In this document: positions 56,359 through 64,000 of the stretch, piece after piece
Numbering within the stretch: position 1 is the stretch's first letter
How the letters are laid out: every line of letters begins with the position of its first letter
From: Arbacia lixula
Taxonomy: Eukaryota > Echinodermata > Echinoidea > Arbacioida > Arbaciidae
Assembly: GCA_963669155.1 (NCBI GenBank)
Contig: OZ022588.1
Span: forward strand, 331,501 to 395,500
Reading direction: 5' to 3'
Length of the DNA stretch: 64,000 bases
Program-made: the position numbers and the translations under genes
Notes under the pieces: model-generated
Told to the model about the DNA's origin: nothing
Databases searched by the model: none
Seen by the model: only the letters and a program-made list of their open reading frames with translations

Positions 56359-57068
56359 GACAGAGAAAGTGAGGAGCGAGAAACGTAATGCAAGAGGGGA
56401 AGACTTATAAGAGAGAGAGGAAAGGAGAGAGCAAAGGAAAGAAAGAAAAGGGGACGCAAAAACGAAGAGAAAGAAAATAAAGAGAAAGAGACAAACACTG
56501 TTTGGATACAAAATTCGTTATCGATTATGATATTACGAAATCTATCAAGTTAGAAAGATACATTGCCAAATTTATTTCATTTTTCCTGCTGTCGATTTTC
56601 CATTTAATCTTCAAAATAAGAAAAAAAATAGCCTTCAACACTAAGTGCCCGATAGTTAAACGCAACAAAGAAACGGAGCACTACATTACTTCCATGAATA
56701 TATCATATTAATGGCATTGAACGTTTCTGAAAACCAGTTGTCCTACTAGAGGTATTTATCAAAGATAAAAAAAAAATATGATTTTGCTGAGTCCAGTTTG
56801 GTGGTTCGTATCAAGTCAGGAATGGCTGTTCAGCAATATTTCTTTGTAAAGCATGTCAAAAATATCTCTGTTAAAGCTTCGAGATTGTGCAGTTTGATAT
56901 GTTAAGTGATATATACCGACGTTTGCCTCAACCCCCCCCCCCCCCCCCCCAAAGTAAAACAAAGTAAACGCTTGTGGGCTGCACTATGAATTATGATTTA
57001 GCGATGTAACAGAACAAGAAAAATATTGCAGACTTCATTTATTATTGATGACACTGTAATGAAAATTG

Positions 57069-57241
57069 TTATTGGACTCACAGGAAAGTGGTGTGATGCA
57101 CAATGGGCATTGGTACGGGAAAAAAGGGGGCATGGGGGGAAAGAAACAAAGAAAAACAAAGTGAGCAAAGGAGAAAAGGTTACGGGATCGATGATTGGTT
57201 ATTGCTATTGGATTCACAGGAAAGTAATGTGATGCACAATG
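57069..57241. repeat. Duplicated 35-bp block about 138 bp apart
   Basis: ATTGGACTCACAGGAAAGTG followed by GTGTGATGCACAATG at 57069 recurs at 57207 with few changes. The segment between is purine-rich (GGGGGAAAGAAACAAAGAAA). Simple tandem duplication. Confidence 0.6.
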
Positions 57242-57588
57242 AACAAGGGGGAAAAGGAAAAGGGGAAAACAGAAAAAGATTTAATCGAGGAATTGGGTTA
57301 CAATAAGTAAAAAGCTTTCAAATGTGGTATCAAGTTGCAGTACTAAACGTTCCATTTATGGTGCAGCTGCCTTATGTGGTGGAATTAGGGTTATTTTTTT
57401 CAGTGCAGTGCGATGGTTGCTTATCATATAGAGATAGAAGAAAAACAACAGATTAAAGTTAATTAAAAAGGACAGAGAGAGAGAAGCAAACAACAACTTC
57501 ATTTCTGTATCATGCATTATCAATGACGCTGTGATTGTGGTTGCTAGTGGCTTAACAGGTGTGATACAAAATGGTCATTGTTGTGTTT

Positions 57589-57805
57589 AATAAGCCATTT
57601 TCGTAATGTATTCACAACTTTCCCACTAACTGCGTGGTGACGTGTTATAACATCTACCTATATTTCATGATTCAGTTTGAATCAATGGAACACACTCTGA
57701 ATCCATTAGTTGTTGCTCCTCGGACAAAACTCGGACAAACTTTGGGGTAAGTAACGTACTGTTTGAACGACGTGAATAAAATTTGGCACACATAACGATA
57801 TTGGT
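57589..57805. repeat. Dispersed repeat family 5, copy 2
   Basis: Direct-orientation relative of 53439-53660. It shares AATAAGCCATTTTCGTAATG, ATGATTCAGTTTGAATCAAT and GAACGACGTGAATAAAATTT. A third partial start (AATAAGCCGTTTTCATAATG) is at 58847. Confidence 0.55.
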
Positions 57806-59442
57806 CTGATATCTGATACAAATAAATGTTTAGGTCAACATTTGTCCAAAAGTGAAAATCTCATTTATTATTATAAGAATGATAATTGAAATGTCACGAA
57901 ACCTGCTTTTTTTTAAAAAAAAAACTGACCTCGTTTGACTATCTGATGCTTCGAAGCATGTAACAAAACGAAAGGAGATTGATTAGGCTATCATGCACGC
58001 GTACCGGTCTTGTTTATATAAACATACTTCCTATTCTGATATATATGTACTTAAACGCGGGTTTCCAATTTCTCCTCAGGCTTTTTTGAGCTTTCGCCCT
58101 GCACTGAAAAACATAATCGCAAGCACACCACAGTAGGCAGCTAGCTATCTGATTGCGTGTACAAGTTTACGTATTAATTATGTCGTGTACACATCCACCG
58201 TTTATCCATTATCTTTCGTCGATATTTTGTCAATCATCAGCTCCAAGGTTTTGATGAATAAAGTAGTATGTTCATTTCCACATCAATATCAAGAGCGGAT
58301 CCTGGAGGGGAGGCCGGATCGCCCCCACCCCTTTTTCAGACTGTCCAAAGGGGGGGGGGGGGGGGGGGGGCGAATCGGTCGAGGCTGCCCCAGTATTTCC
58401 AGGCTTAAACAAATCCAACAAGTAGAAATATCACATTTATTCATAAGGCTCCAAGTCATATCCTGACCGGGCCGCACCGGCAGACCAAAGCCAAATGTGC
58501 ATCAACAGTAACAACAAGGCCTGCACAACTGTATAGACACGGAACGTTATGAACCGATTTTTTTTTTTACAGTCACCCCCCCCCCCCCCTCACACCCCTC
58601 ACACTCGAGTACAGATTGACGCCCAGAACCATGCCCACGTTTCTCAACTGGAAGAAATTAAAGCTGGTCTCCGCCCCACCCCCTCCCCCACCCCCTTTTT
58701 CACAAATCCTGGATCTGCCCTGAATATGCATGGTGCCATCGTGAATAGCTGCAGCGTCCGAACCCTTTTGGTTTTCTGGTGTGTGAGAGAAATATATTAC
58801 GTTGTAGATTGCTTTCAAATTGCAAACAAATTAAGCTCGTGACTGAATAAGCCGTTTTCATAATGTGTTTATAATGAAGGACGAGATCCTCTCGCTTGCC
58901 TAGTAACAGGTGATTATTTACATTCGGTCTTTAATGAGTAGAATGCACCATGAATATATAGCTCGATGCTAGTCTGTCAAAATAGATAATGCATTGTTTG
59001 AAATACATGCTTACATTATGCATATTAATTGAAAATTGTGCATTTTATAATGGGCTGTATTACTTCAACATAATTCAATGATCCATTAAACAAATTTACA
59101 CATACGTGTAAATGTGGTTTTAGAAATGTGACGTATGTAAAAATGTAGACATTGCTCGTGGGTATGGGAAGTAACTCTATATATCAACTAAGCATATTGG
59201 AAGCACATTTTGGGAAGCACATATTGGGAAACACATATTGGGAATCACACCCTAATGGCCATAACCTATGATAATACGCATACCATAACAAAAACGATTT
59301 TTTAATCTCAATTATTTTTCAAATAATGTAATTGAAACAACAATCAACATCAGCAGCCGTTATGAGCAGCATAATATCTGAGCAGATTGTAATTGTGGCA
59401 TGCGGCACGGGTAAGCGGGTGAACACACCTAGAGGTAAGAGT

Positions 59443-59468
59443 CACGTGATGAGCTCAGGCCAGCCAAT
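59443..59468 (+). promoter_or_regulatory. E-box and CCAAT box upstream of the GABA-B-like gene
   Basis: CACGTG (59443-59448) and CCAAT (59464-59468) lie about 270-290 nt upstream of the preferred ATG, in a locally GC-richer patch after a long AT-rich stretch. This is plausible proximal promoter composition, but no start site can be seen. Confidence 0.3.
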
Positions 59469-59567
59469 CGCAGAATAACCTACATTAGGTCTCCCGAAAT
59501 CAAGAATACGACTGGTACTTTCTCATCAAACACAGCATCGATTTGTTACAGCAACAGCTAGGTTATC

Positions 59568-59639
59568 ATGCTGCTGTTGGGACTTACAATTCTCATTGGA
59601 ATTGTCATAGGCCTATACGAGACATTGCATAATTTATGA
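59568..59639 (+). other. Upstream ORF in the GABA-B-like leader
   Basis: A 23-codon frame MLLLGLTILIGIVIGLYETL... ends with a TGA that overlaps the next in-frame ATG as ATGA (59636-59639). The downstream ATG at 59636 opens the receptor frame 33 codons before the preferred start at 59735. If the leader includes 59568, this is a uORF with a termination-reinitiation overlap. Whether it is transcribed is unknown. Confidence 0.35.
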
Positions 59640-59734
59640 CTGTTATATTGCACGAATTTAGAAGTGGTTCTACTACTAAAAGAAATACCATACCGTGCTT
59701 TCTTGTCAATTCTAATTTTGTTAAAGACAAATTG

Positions 59735-62700
59735 ATGGCATCGTTAGAGAGAAGCGTCGCTTTGTTTCGCGTTGCTGTAGTGATAGGAATGGCGGCTCTC
59801 TGGTTTTGCGCGAGAACGGCCCCCGCTGCGGTGGCGGCCAGCAGCACGCTAGAGCGATGGCACAACTGCACACATACACGGGACCTCTGGCCGAACTCCG
59901 CCCGCTGGATGACTACCACTACGACCACCAACGTTACCGATGACGAGGCATCGTCGGGATCGGGAAAGATACCATTGTACATAGCGGGGTTTCTGCCGTT
60001 CAGTGCCGGGTACTATGATCGGGTGGTTTGCACGGTCCTACTGGCCGTTGAACACGTTAATGACGATCCAACTCTGCTGAGAGACTACGAGCTTCGTATC
60101 ATTTGGAACTGGACAATGGTAAGCCGACTCCAGTCCAGTGCCGAAATCAATTTTATGGTTCCAAGAAAATGTTTTCCTCCCTTTTTCATGCTGTTCCTTT
60201 TCCTTGTTCTGCTCCTTGTTCGTATCATTGTTCTTGTCCTTCTTGTTCTTGTTCTTGCTCTTCTTCTTCTTCTTCTTCTTCTTCTTCTTCTTCTTCTTCT
60301 TCTTCTTCTTCTTCTTCTTCTTCTGCTTCTTCTTCTTCTTCGTGTTTCATTTCAGCGGTATGGTGTGAAAGAGCTTTGAATGAACTCATCTTTTGTTCTT
60401 TTTGTTTATAGATGATTCATGATAATCACGATAACGTCCTTTTTCATGTATGTAGGCCTATCTCTCTTAATCCTTTCTTCTCTAAAAAATGAAATAAAAA
60501 TATACGTGATAAATTTGCTCCTTTGTACTGTTGCTCGGAAGTTTGAAGTTAACACCATTTTATACCAATAATCTCATACTAATGATGAGTTATCCCTTTA
60601 GCTGAGATTTGTATGTTTGATTCGCTCAAGGGCATACATATTGATAGCAATAGGTTAAACTTTAGGTCAGAGGTTTAAAGGTCACCTTCAAAAGTAAATA
60701 ACAACAAAAAGATGAATTAAGATCCAAATCGATTGGTATGTAAACGACTTTTTGGCATCTCTATGTTGAAACAAATACCTGAACCCTAACTGTAGTTTTG
60801 TAAAGCTATTAACGAATTATAGTTTGCTTTTGGCGAATTTTTAAAGTTGGATCACCCAAGATGCAATAGCTCCAATATCTTTTTTTTTCAATGAATTTTG
60901 AACATATTTTTGACATAAAAACCATTTAAGTTCAATTATATTGCATCATTTCTCCTTGATTTAGTACATAATCAAGCGACTATATACCCCCTCCCTTGGT
61001 ACCCACGTCAATCAAATTAGAAGAATTATTAAAATCAAGATATACAAAAAGCTTGATATTTCAGAACGTATTTCATATTCACCGATAGCATTGTAATATG
61101 TTTTTCTTATACATCACGCATATCAAACCAGGCTTTATCATAAAGTGTAAGGCAAGTATCCATTGTGCAACATCATTTCTTCTTGTATAGGCCCAGCCCG
61201 GTCCCGCTCTAAAGTTCCTCTATGACGTCATCTACGACTCACCCCAAGTAGTGATGGCGTGGGGCCCTATCTACTCCAGTGTCGGGGAGGTCTTGAATCG
61301 CGTTGCTGCTGAGTATCATCTCGTTCAGGTAAGCTGACATTGATGATTCAACAACATTCATGTCGCGGTTTGCTGAGTAAAGCGTTGCCATCATGACACG
61401 GCGAAATGGATGGCCAAAAATGTACCGGCGGGACCATGCATGCTCACGCCGAACTTTCACTATGTCAAAGAATGTGTATTCTGCCCCTAGTGACATGAAA
61501 CATACCATTGATTGATTGATTTATTTATTCATCTTTTTTTTTTTTTTTTTTTTTGGGGGGGGGGGGGCTGTTAGGGGCACTTAGAACCTATTTATTTTGA
61601 ATTCTTATCCGAATTTTTATGGATCATTTTTTATCTGCTCAGAGCTAAATATATAAAAAAAAAATGCCCAGCTTGGTATTTTTTGCCCAATTAATGGCAA
61701 CATTGCATAAATTATGACAAGCTAATAAGCAAACTATTCGACAATTGGGCAAAACTACCCCTAACCTTATTTGATGCACAAGTACCGTGCTATTACGCAC
61801 TCATGACCCTCCCCATAATTCTAAGAATTCTAAGTTGTGATATTCCAAGAAGAGAACACCACCTTGCAGAGGCGGAGGTTGGATTCGTTGTTATAAACAT
61901 CATCACGAAATAAAGTGTGATATCTTAGTTCGTTTTAAGACTATTATGGCGAAAGTAAACATGTTCACCTTTCATTTTTAAGATGAAATGAGTTACACGT
62001 ATGTTCTTGTAAAATAGGAGTTAGAGGTGCATTTATACTCAAGCATGTCTGACATGTCTGACTTGTTTCCGTTCGTTATCGGAGAAATACAGTGCTAAAA
62101 TACTTGGTTTAATGATTCGAAACAATTAAAAGTGAGATGCACACGTAAACAAACTGATTAAGAAGTGTTACGTGAAACTGTATATGTACAAAACCCTGGG
62201 ACATTATGGCTTATAATAAGATGACCTTAAGACGACTTTTATCGGATACATGCGACCCATTTTGGAGTATTACGCCCCATTTAACGGAGCGCTCAACTGT
62301 GGCCATATTAACAAGATTGAACGTATCCAAAAAAGAGTGTGTCGTATAATTCTAGGCCAAGAATACACCGATTATGCAGATGTCTGTAACAAGTGAGTTA
62401 CAAAATGCGATGTCATATTGGTAGTTACCAATTATGGCAGAGTTACCATTCATGGTAAGTATTGTGCCCAGATCTACCCAACCCTGAGATATATAAATAT
62501 GATGAAGGGAAGAAACACGAAACATGAAACATACTTCAACGAACTGAAACTCTATTTTGCCTTCCTATATTTAAGGTTGGAATAGCGCAGTTCCAAGCCA
62601 ATGAGCAGCACATAGAGAACTACCCTTACACAGTCCAGATCTACCCGGCTAACTCGGTCTTCAACCCGGCTAGGATCGCCCTGCTGAAAGAGATGAAGTG

Positions 62701-64000
62701 GACCAGAGCCGCCATAGTCTACCAAAACGTCAACCTCTTCCGAGGAGTAAGTCTTATACACATATATATTTATAAACATTTATACAATTATATAGGTATA
62801 TATAGGTATATATATATACATAAATTTAAATGTACCTACATATATATATATATATATATATATGTAGGTACATTTAAATTTACATTTACATAAGTGCGAT
62901 AGTTCTCAACTGTGGCATGGCAAACGGTGCGTTTGTTCATGTTTACATTTACCTTTTCAGCACCATTGCAACTTGATATAGTCTTCTTCAGATATGTTTA
63001 TATATGTAAATATATATAAATATTAAAAATTAATAAAGAAATATATTTCTTTATTCATTACTTTAAAATACAGTGTGTATGTATGTGACGAGTTATAGTC
63101 AAGAACGTTATGCATAATTGTGCGTCTGTATGTGTCTCTTTGGCTTGTTAAAAGGATAGTTCACCTGAAGATAAGTTGGCTTCAATAAAAGCAGAAACAC
63201 AGCATATAGGAGGACACCTCGCACGTGACGTCACAAAATAAAAACTTTAAAAGATCATTACTTTCTTATCCTTTTGACGGACTTTCATCAAACCTTGACT
63301 AATATGTTTCTTTCAAATGTCTGCTTTTATAGAAGCAAACATAATTTTAGGGTGAACTATCCCTTTAAAGAACATTTGTGGAAGCTGGAAGTAGATCTCG
63401 GTTTTTTTTTTCGCTGCTTTCTCTATCATCTCAGCAAAAGAGGGCAAAAAGTAATCGAGAAATGATTGCAAAAAGTAATCTAGAAATGATTGCAAAAAGA
63501 AAAGCCAGATTCTGCTCATCGATATGTATTATCATGATTATTGCAAGAATAGTCGCACAACTTCAAAAATAGCATTTACGCAGTTCGTTTTATTGCATAT
63601 TTTACACAGGATGAAAATCAACAGATCACTATTCTTGAAAAGGAAAATTCACTCCATGATGGTAAAGCTCATTATGATTTATAAAGGCATATATTGCAAT
63701 AAATATTCTCTTCGTCAGAAAACATCAGAAGTATTTACTTACGGTAATTTTTGGGGAAGAAAGCAAATAACAATCAATAATGATTACAAAACGCAACGCA
63801 AACGTTCAATTTGTTTAGACTTGTCTTGAAGGAAATATACTTTCAATATTCACATTTCAGAAAAAAATTGATTGATAGCGACTTTTTGTAATACTTTTTG
63901 AAAGTTTTACACAAAGAAATATGTCTCCACCACAAACTCAACATGGCTGCTAAGAGCTTGTCCTTTTCATCGTTTATTCAGGAAATGGAGGAGCTAGTCG
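59735..64000 (+). CDS. GABA-B-type metabotropic receptor, N-terminal part
   Basis: Four coding exons: 59735-60118, 61191-61328, 62576-62746 and 63982 to the window edge, all phase-0 with GT-AG borders. The start MASLERSVALFRVAVVIGMA is followed by a hydrophobic, Ala-rich signal peptide. A Thr-rich linker with N-glycosylation sequons (NCT, NVT) leads into IPLYIAGFLPFSAGYYDRVV, then LAVEHVND and LRDYELRIIWNWT. Later come PALKFLYDVIYD, VQIYPANSVFNPARIALLKE and WTRAAIVYQN. Order and spacing match the Venus-flytrap (ANF-receptor) ligand domain of class C GABA-B receptors. The transmembrane domain is beyond the window. The first conserved domain Cys is present (RVVCTVLLAVEH), but the second lobe-1 Cys and the serine-rich ligand loop of GABBR1 are not seen. 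It may be a GABBR2-like, GPR156-like or lineage-specific orphan receptor. Confidence 0.85.
60253..60345. repeat. (TTC)n array after the first GABA-B-like exon
   Basis: About 30 TTC units starting 135 nt into the intron. It reads as poly-Leu, poly-Ser or poly-Phe in the three frames and makes the exon's open frame appear to run on. Confidence 0.95.
62235..62396 (+). pseudogene. LINE reverse-transcriptase ORF2 C-terminal fragment
   Basis: Open frame of 53 codons, short of the usual ORF threshold, inside intron 2 of the GABA-B-like gene. It reads FIGYMRPILEYYAPFNGAL, then HINKIERIQKRVCRIILG and QEYTDYADVC. The patterns RPILEYxxPxxNG and IERIQKRxxRIILG are the hallmark of the segment C-terminal to the reverse transcriptase domain in Jockey/CR1/L2-type non-LTR retrotransposons. 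No other part of the element is visible, so it is a dead 5'-truncated or fragmented copy. Confidence 0.75.
62821..62881. repeat. Palindromic (TA)n cruciform-prone site
   Basis: AAATTTAAATGTACCTACA, a TA core, then TGTAGGTACATTTAAATTT: a nearly perfect 61-bp palindrome 75 nt after the third GABA-B-like exon. Such sites are recombination- and assembly-prone. Confidence 0.85.
63148..63368. mobile_element. TTAA-flanked MITE in the GABA-B-like intron
   Basis: 221 bp with ends TTAAAAGGATAGTTCACC and GGTGAACTATCCCTTTAA, an 18-nt inverted repeat with one mismatch, and TTAA at both boundaries. The interior carries paired TAAAAGCAGA/TCTGCTTTTA boxes. Third TTAA element in the window. Confidence 0.78.

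Larger units (their letters stand above)
48771..59500. other. Gene-poor intergenic stretch
   Basis: I recognise no protein-coding exon here. It contains MITE-like foldbacks (49594-49702, 50436-50753, 51265-51390, 52917-53206), a dispersed repeat pair (53439-53660 and 57589-57805), a long GT array (56064-56358), mononucleotide G/C runs (52019-52037, 56932-56950, 58350-58370) and AT-rich unique-looking DNA. Part may be extended EDEM3 3' UTR. Confidence 0.6.
60119..63981 (+). other. GABA-B-like introns 1-3
   Basis: Introns 60119-61190, 61329-62575 and 62747-63981. They contain a TTC array, a T/G homopolymer pair (61533-61567), the LINE fragment, the TA palindrome and a TTAA MITE. The remainder is AT-rich, with nothing recognised. 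Confidence 0.7.

Noticed and set aside
55897..56511. 204-codon His/Thr-rich and overlapping Cys/Val-rich frames
   Set aside because: Pure translation of a GT microsatellite and its flanks; no domain.
60119..60379. Leucine-rich extension of the first GABA-B-like exon
   Set aside because: It is intron read-through into the TTC array. The GTAAGC donor at 60119 and the in-phase next exon at 61191 restore receptor homology.

Overview
The window is animal nuclear DNA: multi-exon genes with GT-AG introns, AT-rich intergenic DNA, abundant microsatellites and many small inverted-repeat transposons. The gene families (EEIG/FAM102, sulfiredoxin, EDEM3, class C GABA-B-like receptor), the TTAA-flanked miniature elements and the very frequent octamer TACATGTA fit a marine invertebrate, probably a deuterostome such as an echinoderm. 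The taxon is an inference; nothing here fixes the species.

Layout. (1) 1-21140, minus strand: the 5' half of an EEIG1/EEIG2 (FAM102) gene. Three coding exons (20995-21140, 10708-10828, 1037-1180) encode the N-terminal NT-C2 domain; the rest lies left of the window. Its two introns of about 10 kb hold an interlocked inverted-repeat element at 5706-6860 and several MITEs. (2) 24792-26034, plus strand: a two-exon sulfiredoxin gene, head-to-head with EEIG across about 3.65 kb that contains an 0.83-kb terminal-inverted-repeat element. (3) 30326-48014, plus strand: a complete 20-exon EDEM3 gene. The exons join into one frame of 1,221 codons, from a signal peptide through a GH47 domain and a PA domain to a C-terminal KDEL. 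(4) 48015-59500: no recognisable gene; likely EDEM3 3' UTR, then repeat-rich intergenic DNA. (5) 59735-64000, plus strand: the first four coding exons of a GABA-B-type receptor, running off the right edge.

The four genes are not an operon and have no obvious shared pathway: lipid/membrane C2 protein, peroxiredoxin repair, ER-associated degradation, and neuronal signalling. The most unusual material is non-coding: an A-B-A'-B' interlocked foldback, a 32-bp tandem repeat in exact register with an EDEM3 splice donor, a 1.2-kb G-rich 19-bp minisatellite just inside another EDEM3 intron, and nested MITE insertions. The long proline-rich, glycine-rich, Cys/Val-rich and His/Thr-rich open frames are repeat artefacts. 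I found no convincing new protein system.
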